From JAQUQI01 sp041650035 (GTDB lineage Bacteria; Omnitrophota; Gorgyraeia; JABMRG01), in contig JBAZLY010000028.1 of the NCBI GenBank assembly GCA_041650035.1, positions 1 through 14,075 on the forward strand: a stretch of DNA of 14,075 nt, read 5' to 3'. Below are positions 1-7,324 of this stretch, piece after piece; positions within the stretch are counted from its first letter, which is position 1; each line of letters opens with the position of its first letter. Position numbers and translations under genes: made by a program. The notes beneath the pieces were generated by a model that saw only the letters and a list, made by a program, of their open reading frames with translations, was not told where the DNA came from and searched no databases.

Positions 1-1
1 A

Positions 2-763
2 GGCGCTTTGGCAAAGACATATTATGACGATAAAAACAAGATAGAGGCATCTAAGATATTCGTTGTTTCTGTGATGCCGTGTACATCAAAAAAATACGAG
101 ATCGTTAGAAGTAAAGAGATGTTTTCGTCAGGCTGGCAGGATGTTGACGTCTCTATAACGACAAGAGAGCTGGCCCGCATGATAAAACAGGCTGGTATTG
201 ATTTCATGAATCTTCCCGATGAAGAGCCAGATCATATCCTGGGTGATTACACGGGCGCGGGCGTAATATTCGGCGCTACAGGCGGGGTGATGGAGGCCGC
301 TGTAAGGACGGCGTATTTTTATGCAACCGGCGAGAATTTAAAGGACGTTGAATTCACCTCTGTTAGAGGGTTATTAGGCGTTAAGGAGGCCGAGATTGAT
401 ATAAAAGGCGCTAATGTGAGGATCGCTGTGGCCCATGGCATGGGTAATGTGGAATGCGTGTTAGACAGGGTTCACGAAGCGATTGCCAAAGGTAAACAGA
501 CGCCTTATGATTTTATAGAAGTTATGGCGTGCCCTGGCGGATGCGTCGGCGGCGGCGGACAGCCATATGGGGCCACGGACAAGTTAAGGACTATAAGGGC
601 CAAAGGCCTATATCAGGACGACAGAGAGAGGCGGTTAAGACTTGCTCATGAGAATCCTTCTATAATTAAACTGTATAAGGAATTCCTGATAAAGCCCTTA
701 GGTGAAAAGTCGCACAAACTGCTTCATACTCGTTATCTGCCGAGGCCTCTCTATAGGAAGTAA
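2..763 (+). CDS. hydA: [FeFe]-hydrogenase catalytic subunit HydA, C-terminal part (5' truncated)
   Basis: This is the C-terminal 253 residues of an [FeFe]-hydrogenase large subunit, which interconverts protons and H2 at the H-cluster. The reading frame is open to the window edge, so the start lies upstream; the TTG at 8 is not a real start. Two of the three H-cluster signatures are visible. The L2 motif MPCTSKKYE begins at base 74, with its cluster Cys at 80-82. The L3 motif reads MACPGGCVGGGGQP, with Cys codons at 530-532 and 542-544, the latter being the Cys that bridges the [4Fe-4S] cluster to the diiron site. The L1 motif (TSCCPxW) would lie upstream. The tail, with NPSIIKLYKEFL and a SHKLLHTRY block, is the usual end of NADH-linked or trimeric HydA proteins. 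Whether HydB and HydC partners lie upstream cannot be seen. The maturation genes follow downstream, which supports the call. Family assignment is very secure; the subgroup is not. Confidence 0.97.
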   Translation, partial: GALAKTYYDDKNKIEASKIFVVSVMPCTSKKYEIVRSKEMFSSGWQDVDVSITTRELARMIKQAGIDFMNLPDEEPDHILGDYTGAGVIFGATGGVMEAAVRTAYFYATGENLKDVEFTSVRGLLGVKEAEIDIKGANVRIAVAHGMGNVECVLDRVHEAIAKGKQTPYDFIEVMACPGGCVGGGGQPYGATDKLRTIRAKGLYQDDRERRLRLAHENPSIIKLYKEFLIKPLGEKSHKLLHTRYLPRPLYRK

Positions 764-879
764 AACGGATTTATCGATATGGGCCATCGCGTCACAGCGC
801 TGGCCTTGGCGAATGACACAATTATTCTGCGGTAAGGATTGCATAATCTAAAGCCAAGGAAACCAGGCATTCATTATTT

Positions 880-930
880 CCCCAAACTTACCGCTTTTAT
901 TTTATGGTAATTTTGGGGCTTGTGTTTTTT
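880..930 (+). terminator. Terminator-like hairpin between hydA and the maturation genes
   Basis: An inverted repeat pairs 880-892 (CCCCAAACTTACC) with 906-918 (GGTAATTTTGGGG): 13 positions with one mismatch and a 13-base loop. A run of six T follows at 925-930, seven bases after the stem. The likely role is a Rho-independent terminator of hydA, or an attenuator setting the level of the downstream maturation genes. The gap between stem and T-run is longer than ideal, so function is inferred. Confidence 0.6.
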
Positions 931-976
931 AAAGGCGCATTTTAAGGTATGAACGGCAAAAAGAAGGACATGCCCG

Positions 977-1264
977 ATGGTAAGCACGGATAATCGTTTG
1001 GGATTTATAGGTATTATAGTAGAGGACAGGAAGAAAAGCGCTACTAAGGTAAATGAGATATTATCTGATTACGGAGATATCATATTGGCAAGAATGGGCG
1101 TGCCGGGCGGCAAAAAGGGCCTTAATATCATAACGCTGGTTGTTGACGCTACAACGGACGAATTAGGCGCCTTAACAGGCAGATTGGGAAAAATCGCCGG
1201 TATCAGCGTTAAATCATCATTGAGCAAGCCGCGCGCGGGAGGCCGTGATGCTAAATACGCCTAA
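977..1264 (+). CDS. TM1266-type iron-only hydrogenase system putative regulator
   Basis: A 95-residue protein matching the small family annotated as iron-only hydrogenase system putative regulator (TM1266 type), which has an ACT-like alpha/beta fold. It starts with a beta-strand (RLGFIGIIVED), then a helix ending in the ILSDYGDIILARMGVP block, a GLNIITLVVDA strand, and a helix with LGKIAGISVKS; this layout is typical of the family. The function has not been established biochemically as far as I know. The regulatory role is inferred from its constant association with hydE, hydF and hydG. A good ribosome site (AAGGA, 964-968) sits eight bases before the ATG. Its 3' end overlaps the hydF start, so it is the first gene of the maturation operon. 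Full length for the family. Confidence 0.9.
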   Translation: MVSTDNRLGFIGIIVEDRKKSATKVNEILSDYGDIILARMGVPGGKKGLNIITLVVDATTDELGALTGRLGKIAGISVKSSLSKPRAGGRDAKYA

Positions 1265-2504
1265 ATCCCTTCGCCTTCAGATAGGGTTGTTCGGACGCGC
1301 CAATACGGGTAAATCCACATTTCTCAATTATATAACCAATCAGGACGTGTCTATAGCGTCTCCTATACCGGGAACGACTACCGACATTGTTGAGAAAGCA
1401 ATAGAACTTCTTCCAGTCGGGCCCGTGCTCTTCCTGGATACAGCAGGTATTGACGATAAATCGCCGCTTTCCGCCCTGCGCCTTAAAAAGACAGATACCG
1501 TATTCAGAAGAGCTGACATATACACGCTTATTACGGAGTCCGGCAAGTGGCAGGAGTATGAGGAATCCATAGCCTGCCGGGCGAAGAAAGAAAACGCCCC
1601 TCTTATCATAGTAATAAATAAATCCGATACCGGTATGCCCGGTAAGGATTTTATCGATAAGATGAGTTCTTATACGCGGCATGTGATTATTTCATCGAGT
1701 ATTGACAATGACCTCCGGGATCCTACAGTACATGAATTTAAAAAATGCCTTATTGATATAGTTCCCGCAGATTTTTTAAAACCGCCCCCTATCATAGGCG
1801 ACCTTATGCCCGAAGGCGGGCTTGCCATACTGGTAGTCCCGATAGATATGGAGGCGCCGAAGGGCAGGATAATATTACCCCAGGTACAGACTATAAGGGA
1901 TGCCCTGGATAACGGCCAGATGGCACTTGTAGTAAAAGAGGACGGGTATGCCAACGCTCTGCGCGGGTTAAAGGTATGCCCCGGGATTGTCGTCTGTGAT
2001 TCTCAAGTGGTCTATCAGGTTTTTGCCCAGACCCCGCTTGAGGTAAAATGCACGACATTTTCAATATTATTTGCGAGGATCAAAGCTGACCTTAAGGAAA
2101 TGGCCGGAGCCGCACGTGTTATAGACAGCCTAGGCCCGCGGGATAAGGTCCTTATAGCCGAGAGCTGCAGCCATCACCCGATACAGGATGATATAGGCAG
2201 GGTAAAGATACCGCGGTGGATAAAGGACTACACAGGAAAGGATATACGGTTTGATTCCTGCGCGGGCCGGGATTTTCCGGATAACCTGAAAGAATATAAA
2301 CTGATCATACAATGTGGCGGGTGCATGATATCAAGGCGGGAGATGCTGGCAAGGATGGAACAGGCCGCCGCCCAGGGTGTTCCTATGACAAATTACGGCA
2401 TATGCATATCATATGTGAAAGGAGTTTTGCCAAGGGCGTTGTCCCCGTTCGGTTTTAACACCGGGGTTATATTGCACCCGGAGAAAAAAGAGTTTTTACC
2501 ATGA
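1248..2504 (+). CDS. hydF: [FeFe]-hydrogenase H-cluster maturation GTPase HydF
   Basis: HydF is the GTPase scaffold on which the [2Fe] subcluster precursor is assembled before transfer to apo-HydA in the cytoplasm. The N-terminal G domain shows the P-loop GRANTGKST, a GTTTD switch block, DTAG and NKSD. The C-terminal cluster domain has the CXH...CXXC ligand set: Cys307 and His309 (ESCSHH), then 46 residues, then Cys356 and Cys359 (QCGGC), numbered from the ATG at 1248. The 418-residue length is usual. I chose ATG 1248 over the GTG at 1245 because GGGAGG (1237-1242) sits five bases before ATG but only two before GTG. The gene overlaps the end of the regulator gene and shares ATGA with hydG, indicating translational coupling. 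All key residues appear intact. Confidence 0.97.
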   Translation: MLNTPKSLRLQIGLFGRANTGKSTFLNYITNQDVSIASPIPGTTTDIVEKAIELLPVGPVLFLDTAGIDDKSPLSALRLKKTDTVFRRADIYTLITESGKWQEYEESIACRAKKENAPLIIVINKSDTGMPGKDFIDKMSSYTRHVIISSSIDNDLRDPTVHEFKKCLIDIVPADFLKPPPIIGDLMPEGGLAILVVPIDMEAPKGRIILPQVQTIRDALDNGQMALVVKEDGYANALRGLKVCPGIVVCDSQVVYQVFAQTPLEVKCTTFSILFARIKADLKEMAGAARVIDSLGPRDKVLIAESCSHHPIQDDIGRVKIPRWIKDYTGKDIRFDSCAGRDFPDNLKEYKLIIQCGGCMISRREMLARMEQAAAQGVPMTNYGICISYVKGVLPRALSPFGFNTGVILHPEKKEFLP

Positions 2505-3997
2505 ATATTAGCAATCAAGACTTGAAAGGGTGGCGCGATGACAGGGTAAACCCGCGGCAGATTGAAAAATATCTGAAAGCAGGAAAAGATTTTATTGATG
2601 AAGATTTTGTACTAACAAGGCTTAACAGGTGTAGGGGTGATGACCGAAAGAGGATAAGGGATATAATAGACAAGTCCGCAAGCTTGCAGACATTAAGCCT
2701 TGATGAGACGGCCTATCTTCTAAACGTCAAAGATAAAGACCTGATCTGCCAGATGGCGCGCGCCGCGGCGCTTATAAAGAAAAAGGTGTATGATAACAGG
2801 ATAGTGACCTTTGCCCCTCTCTATCTTAGTAATCTCTGCGTCAATGATTGTCTTTACTGCGGTTTCAGGAGCTCCAATAGTCAGTCAAAGAGGACACTGC
2901 TTAGTCTTGCAGAGGTCAGATCCGAGGTAAAGGTGCTTGCCGGCGAAATAGGGCACAAAAGGCTTATTGTCGTATATGGCGAACATCCGGACTGCGGCAT
3001 AGATTATATAATAGATACGATAAAGGCCATATATGACGTCAAGGTAAAAACAAGAAACGGGTTTGGTAATATCAGGCGCGTTAATGTCAATGCCCCGCCT
3101 CTCAAGGTTGAAGAACTGGTCCGGCTGCGCGAAGCGGGAATAGGGACATATCAGGTTTTTCAGGAGACCTATCATCGCGATACTTACAATACGGTCCATC
3201 CGCGCAATACCATAAAAAATAATTACAGATGGCGTTTGTATACTATGCATAGGGCGCAGGAGGCCGGCATAGATGATGTCGGAATAGGCGCATTGTTCGG
3301 GCTTTACGATTGGAGATTTGAGGTCATGGGCCTTGTCGCGCATTCATCGGCCCTTGAGGAGGATTTCGGCATAGGCCCTCACACCATTTCATTCCCCAGG
3401 CTGGAGCCCGCCAATAATACGCCTTTCATAAACGCCGCCGGGCACAAGGTATCAGATGATGATTTTAAAAAGCTTATCATTGTTTTAAGGCTTGCTGTCC
3501 CTTATACCGGCATGATAATTACGGCGCGCGAAACACGGCAGATGAGGCGGCAGGCGTTGTCGCTTGGTATTACGCAGACAGACGCCTCCGCGAAGATAGG
3601 TATTGGCGCCTACGCGGGTGATCCCGCGCGCGCGCAGGATAAGAAACAACAATTTATACTCGGCGACACAGGAAGCCTGGAAGAGGTTATAGGCGAGTTT
3701 GCCTCTATGGGGTATATAAGCTCTTTTTGCACGGCAGGTTATCGCTGTGGCAGGACAGGCAAATGCATAATGGAGCTATTGCGCAGCGGACAGGAAGGTA
3801 AGTTTTGCAAGCTTAACGCGGTGTTGACATTCAGGGAATGGCTTGATGATTTTGCCGGAGAAGAGGCAAAGAGGATATCCGAGCCCGTGATACAATCGGA
3901 GATAAACCAGATAAAAGAACGAATGCCCGGTATGTTTTGCGAATTTATCAAGTTGTATGAACGTGTAAAAAAAGGCGAGAGAGACCTTTATTTTTGA
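2501..3997 (+). CDS. hydG: [FeFe]-hydrogenase maturation radical SAM tyrosine lyase HydG, variant auxiliary-cluster motif
   Basis: HydG cleaves tyrosine to p-cresol and dehydroglycine, then makes CO and CN- and delivers an organometallic Fe species for the H-cluster. The 498-residue protein has the radical SAM CX3CX2C (Cys113, Cys117, Cys120; CVNDCLYC), a GEHP block near residue 166, and a C-terminal cluster-binding region. In characterised HydG this region is CX2CX22C (CTAC followed by YRxGRTG). Here it reads CTAGYRCGRTGKC: Cys410 and the distal Cys436 keep the exact spacing, but position 413 is Gly, while new cysteines stand at 416 and 422. The gene starts inside the hydF stop (ATGA) with only a weak ribosome site, so it is probably expressed by re-initiation, and it ends four bases before the hydE ATG at 4000. 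The protein is slightly longer than typical HydG. Identity is secure; whether the auxiliary cluster forms normally is open. Confidence 0.96.
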   Translation: MNISNQDLKGWRDDRVNPRQIEKYLKAGKDFIDEDFVLTRLNRCRGDDRKRIRDIIDKSASLQTLSLDETAYLLNVKDKDLICQMARAAALIKKKVYDNRIVTFAPLYLSNLCVNDCLYCGFRSSNSQSKRTLLSLAEVRSEVKVLAGEIGHKRLIVVYGEHPDCGIDYIIDTIKAIYDVKVKTRNGFGNIRRVNVNAPPLKVEELVRLREAGIGTYQVFQETYHRDTYNTVHPRNTIKNNYRWRLYTMHRAQEAGIDDVGIGALFGLYDWRFEVMGLVAHSSALEEDFGIGPHTISFPRLEPANNTPFINAAGHKVSDDDFKKLIIVLRLAVPYTGMIITARETRQMRRQALSLGITQTDASAKIGIGAYAGDPARAQDKKQQFILGDTGSLEEVIGEFASMGYISSFCTAGYRCGRTGKCIMELLRSGQEGKFCKLNAVLTFREWLDDFAGEEAKRISEPVIQSEINQIKERMPGMFCEFIKLYERVKKGERDLYF

Positions 3998-3999
3998 TT

Positions 4000-5016
4000 A
4001 TGCCGGATATAAAAAGGGAAGATATCCTGCGATGGCTAAAGACGGATGACCCCGGCGCTCTTTTCGCCGCCGCAGACTCCACGCGGGCGACACGCTTTGG
4101 AGGCGAGGTCCATATAAGGGGCATTATAGAGTTCTCAAATTTTTGCGCGAAGAACTGTCTGTATTGCGGCCTGCGAAACGGCAATAGCAATGTTAGGCGC
4201 TATAGGATGAGTGCCGGCGAAATAATAGATACGGCGCTTGAAGCGATAAGCTGTGGTTACAAGACAATACTTCTGCAATCCGGCGAGGACAAAAGTTATG
4301 GCACGGATATCTTGTGCGCTGTAATAAAGAGGATAAAGTCTGGGTCGGATTGCCGTATTACCTTATCGTTGGGGGAATTGGATTTCGACGAATATAAGAG
4401 CTTAAGGGATGCCGGCGCCGACAGGTATCTTTTAAGATTTGAGACGTCCGACAGGGCGCTTTTTAAAAAGTTAAAACCCTTTTCCTCCTATGATAATAGG
4501 ATTTCCTGCATAAGGCGACTGAAATCCTTGGGGTTCCAGACAGGTTCCGGTATTATGACAGGCCTGCCCGGCCAGACATATGATACCCTTTCTGACGATA
4601 TGCTCCTAATGCGCGAGCTGGATCTTGATATGATAGGCATAGGCCCATTCATACCCCATCATGATACGCCTTTGGCGAATTGCATCCCCGGCGGGCTTGA
4701 GCTGGCGTTGCGGGTTGTCGCTATAGTAAGGTTGATAATGCCAAACGCCCATATACCCGCGACGACGGCTGTCGGCACTATTGAAAAAGACGGCATTGAA
4801 AAGGCGCTCAAATGCGGGGCAAATGTCTTTATGCCGAACATCACCCCTCCCGGATACAGGGATTATTACGAGATATATCCCAACAAATTTTATCACGGCA
4901 TGGACCCCGCGGATTCAATATATCTCGCGGGGAATATGTTGAAACGATTGGGGAGGTATATATCTCCCCGCGCGGGTGATGCCATGGGCAATATAACCGG
5001 CATAAAAAGGTATTGA
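4000..5016 (+). CDS. hydE: [FeFe]-hydrogenase maturation radical SAM enzyme HydE
   Basis: HydE is a cytoplasmic radical SAM enzyme that acts on the HydG-derived Fe complex on the way to the dithiomethylamine-bridged [2Fe] subcluster. The radical SAM motif CX3CX2C is Cys49, Cys53 and Cys56 (CAKNCLYC), followed by GLRNGN. Other HydE-like blocks are LLQSGED near residue 92, the MTGLPGQT block near residue 185, and GANVFMPNITPPGYRDYY near the end. Length (338 residues) is typical. The second, non-essential C-terminal cluster motif of some HydE proteins is not seen. I chose ATG 4000; a TTG at 3994 overlaps the hydG stop and would add two residues. The gene is packed directly behind hydG, and its TGA overlaps the next gene's ATG, so expression is coupled in both directions. 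Confidence 0.96.
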   Translation: MPDIKREDILRWLKTDDPGALFAAADSTRATRFGGEVHIRGIIEFSNFCAKNCLYCGLRNGNSNVRRYRMSAGEIIDTALEAISCGYKTILLQSGEDKSYGTDILCAVIKRIKSGSDCRITLSLGELDFDEYKSLRDAGADRYLLRFETSDRALFKKLKPFSSYDNRISCIRRLKSLGFQTGSGIMTGLPGQTYDTLSDDMLLMRELDLDMIGIGPFIPHHDTPLANCIPGGLELALRVVAIVRLIMPNAHIPATTAVGTIEKDGIEKALKCGANVFMPNITPPGYRDYYEIYPNKFYHGMDPADSIYLAGNMLKRLGRYISPRAGDAMGNITGIKRY

Positions 5017-5942
5017 TGAAGGCGCTTGTTATAGGAGCGACAGGTTTTATAGGAAAAAGGCTTTCCGGGAGATTGATTACGGCCGGCCATGAGGTAGTTT
5101 GTGCCGGCCGCAGGCTGTCCTGTCTGGGGCCCGCTCTATCACGCGCCAAGCCAGTGTATATTGATATTGAAGACATCCGGTTGGTAAAGGATGTACTGCG
5201 CCAGGAAAGCCCTGATATAGTGTTTCATTGCGCCGCGCTCGTTAATAATGGGCCCCTCCAAAGGCTCTTAGAGGTGAACAGAGACGGTAGTTATAATGTC
5301 TTTGAGGCGGCCAGCGCCGAGGGGGTTAAAAGGGTAGTATATCTTAGCTCTATAGCGGTCATAAGCGGTAACAATGCCCTGCCCCTTAAAGACGATATGC
5401 CGTATTCTTTTACTAATAGATATGGCTGTTCAAAGGTTGAGGCGGAAAAGGCGGCTCTTTTATACAGGCATAAAGGGCTTAAGATATCTATTATAAGGCC
5501 TGTCATGGTATATGGGGAAAATGAGCCTCATCTTTTGCGTTTTATATGTAGACTTATAAAGAGAAGGCTAATACCGGTAATCGGTGCAGGTTCGGCAAAG
5601 ACGCAGCTTGTATATATTGATAATGTAGTTGATGTTATCATGCGGGCTGTAGTTGATGAAAAAGCTTATGAGGGCACATATATTGTGGCTGATAAAGAGG
5701 CCCTGACGATAGCGGGATTTCTCCAATATATGGCAAGCTGTCTTAACGCAAAACCGCCTCTACGGCTGCCGAGTTTTTTTGACGCGCTTTTATCCGGAAT
5801 ACCTTTTATCAGGCACAAGGTTTCGTATTTTACCAAAGACAGGCTGTATAGCATAGACAGGATCAAAGAAGAATTGCGGTATCTGCCGAGAGTATCAACT
5901 TATGACGGGTTAAGGAGCGCCGTCCTCTCCTATGAAAGGTGA
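5016..5942 (+). CDS. NAD-dependent epimerase/dehydratase (extended SDR) coupled to hydE
   Basis: A 308-residue extended short-chain dehydrogenase with an N-terminal Rossmann motif GATGFIG (Gly7, Gly10, Gly13). It has a dinucleotide-binding acidic block (YIDIEDI), the SS pair at Ser111-Ser112 (YLSSIAV), and the catalytic YxxxK at Tyr136 and Lys140 (YGCSKVEAEK). RPVMVYGENEPH is the usual substrate-side loop. It most resembles nucleotide-sugar epimerases or 3-beta-hydroxysteroid dehydrogenase-like reductases; the substrate cannot be read from sequence. Its ATG overlaps the hydE stop (TGATG) with AAAAGG at 5005-5010 just upstream, so it is translated with the maturation genes. SDRs are not part of the known H-cluster pathway, so the link is either incidental or a lineage-specific addition. 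No truncation seen. Confidence 0.88.
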   Translation: MKALVIGATGFIGKRLSGRLITAGHEVVCAGRRLSCLGPALSRAKPVYIDIEDIRLVKDVLRQESPDIVFHCAALVNNGPLQRLLEVNRDGSYNVFEAASAEGVKRVVYLSSIAVISGNNALPLKDDMPYSFTNRYGCSKVEAEKAALLYRHKGLKISIIRPVMVYGENEPHLLRFICRLIKRRLIPVIGAGSAKTQLVYIDNVVDVIMRAVVDEKAYEGTYIVADKEALTIAGFLQYMASCLNAKPPLRLPSFFDALLSGIPFIRHKVSYFTKDRLYSIDRIKEELRYLPRVSTYDGLRSAVLSYER

Positions 5943-7251
5943 CAGGCCTAAACTTATTATCGCTGACAAAAGGGGCAGGATATATCCTGCCCCGGGCCTT
6001 ACCCCTTGCGGTATGAAGGCAGGTATATTCTTTACCCTGTCACCGGACGACCTGATTGAGCTTCCCCGCGACAGCGAGCTTTTTGTCATGCCTGGCAGGA
6101 TCCCGGTCGGGTATGATGCGGCCTCCAAAAATTATATCCGCGTGAACAATGACCCGTATTCAAAAAAACGGCGTCCATGCTTCGCGGTCGCGGCTTTTTT
6201 GTCGCCTGGTTATACGATAACATATAACCCCTGTTATGTTGAGCGTAACCATTCTGGGATTTTGCCTCTTTTTTCATATGCCGGTGTTTGCCTATACAAA
6301 GAGAAGTTTTATGTAACCGCGGTAAGGGTTGACAGGGAATTGCGCCAGGATCTGCGGTTTATGGATATTGCCAAGATCGAATCAGGTATAAGGAATACCC
6401 GGAGGTTATTTCCGAAAAACAGGCTTTTTAGGCACCTTGAAAGGTGCGCTTTATGCTATGCTTGTCCGGCGGCAAAAAATCTGTTCCTTTCCCGCTATGA
6501 GGCGCCTCTTCCTTCATCGCCTTATTGCAATTCAAGATGTATAGGATGCATATCCCATCAGCCCGACAAGAGATGCTCTATCACCCAGCCCCGGATAAAA
6601 TTCTCCCCGCGCGCGGATGAGATAGCCGAGGTAGCTTTATTCCATATACGTAATGTCAAAGACCCTGTTGTTAGCTTTGGCCAGGGCTGCGAAGGAGAGC
6701 CCTTAATGGTATCCGATACGCTTGAGGCGGCTATCAGGATAATAAGAAGCAAATCCGGCAAAGGTATTATCAATTTGAATACAAACGCCAGCAGGCCGAA
6801 GGCCATAAAGAGATTATTTCGCGCCGGCCTTAACAGCATGAGGGTGAGTATAAACAGCGCGCAAGAGCGCTATTACGACAGGTATTACAGGCCGGGAGAT
6901 TATGAATTCGGCCATGTAATGGAATCCATTAAAAAGGCAAAAAGGGCCTTGGGATTTGTGTCGGTCAATTATCTTTCTATGCCCGGATTTACGGATTCCA
7001 GGGAGGAGGCGGATAGTTTTTCATCTTTTGTCAGATCCGCGGGGATAGATATGATACAATTAAGAAACCTTAACATAGACCCTATGTATTATTTCAGCTC
7101 TCTTGGGTTCTCCCCCGAAAAGGAGGGTCTCTTAGGCATGCGGGAGGTCGTCAATACCTTGCGCCGCGATTTTCCGTCATTGATGCTCGGTTATTTTAAT
7201 CCGTCGAGGCAGAGGGTGTCAAGGATGCGTTTGGACATTAGCACTGCCTAG
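5932..7251 (+). CDS. Radical SAM protein of unknown function with extra cysteines, end of the hyd operon
   Basis: A 439-residue radical SAM protein. About 170 N-terminal residues form an uncharacterised domain. Then comes CALCYACP (Cys172, Cys175, Cys178), the radical SAM CX3CX2C (Cys199, Cys203, Cys206; CNSRCIGC) and another Cys at 215. The TIM-barrel part shows GQGCEGEP near residue 247 (SAM-binding GGE-like), LNTNAS and a PGFTD block. I recall a widespread uncharacterised family with this arrangement (CALxYxCP ahead of the SAM motif, GQGCEGEP, LNTNAS), but cannot confirm it here. Cys172-Cys178 and Cys215 could bind a second Fe-S cluster; that is inference. The start overlaps the upstream SDR by 11 bases; AAGGAG (5912-5917) is rather far from the ATG. 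It closes the hydrogenase gene run, since a promoter follows in the next gap. The substrate is unknown. Confidence 0.85.
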   Translation: MKGDRPKLIIADKRGRIYPAPGLTPCGMKAGIFFTLSPDDLIELPRDSELFVMPGRIPVGYDAASKNYIRVNNDPYSKKRRPCFAVAAFLSPGYTITYNPCYVERNHSGILPLFSYAGVCLYKEKFYVTAVRVDRELRQDLRFMDIAKIESGIRNTRRLFPKNRLFRHLERCALCYACPAAKNLFLSRYEAPLPSSPYCNSRCIGCISHQPDKRCSITQPRIKFSPRADEIAEVALFHIRNVKDPVVSFGQGCEGEPLMVSDTLEAAIRIIRSKSGKGIINLNTNASRPKAIKRLFRAGLNSMRVSINSAQERYYDRYYRPGDYEFGHVMESIKKAKRALGFVSVNYLSMPGFTDSREEADSFSSFVRSAGIDMIQLRNLNIDPMYYFSSLGFSPEKEGLLGMREVVNTLRRDFPSLMLGYFNPSRQRVSRMRLDISTA

Positions 7252-7269
7252 GGGATGGTTTAATATACA

Positions 7270-7298
7270 TTGACATGGAGCGGGCCTGTATATAGAAT
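7270..7298 (+). promoter_or_regulatory. Sigma-70-type promoter of the GH15 gene
   Basis: A perfect -35 box TTGACA (7270-7275) is followed after exactly 17 bases by TAGAAT (7293-7298), one mismatch from TATAAT. Transcription would start near 7305, leaving a short leader of about 20 bases before the ATG at 7325. This implies the GH15 gene is transcribed separately from the hydrogenase genes upstream. Confidence 0.72.
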
Positions 7299-7324
7299 AG
7301 TTTTATTGAGCCAGATATATCAAT

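Noticed and set aside
782..805. Hairpin GGCCA...TGGCC with an inner CGC/GCG stem downstream of hydA
   Set aside because: Interrupted short stem without a T-run; the hairpin at 880-918 is the better terminator candidate.
949..993. A 14-codon frame (MNGKKKDMPDGKHG) overlapping the start of the TM1266-type gene, possible leader peptide
   Set aside because: Very short, without a good ribosome site or regulatory codon pattern, and no paired attenuator structure follows it; chance is more likely.
2885..3343. 152-codon open frame on the opposite strand within hydG
   Set aside because: Lies wholly inside a well-supported gene and has no recognisable domain; a shadow of codon bias. Other antisense frames were dropped for the same reason.
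3994..4002. TTG at 3994 as hydE start
   Set aside because: ATG at 4000 is six bases on and in frame; the TTG would only add two residues, although the ribosome-site spacing does not exclude it.
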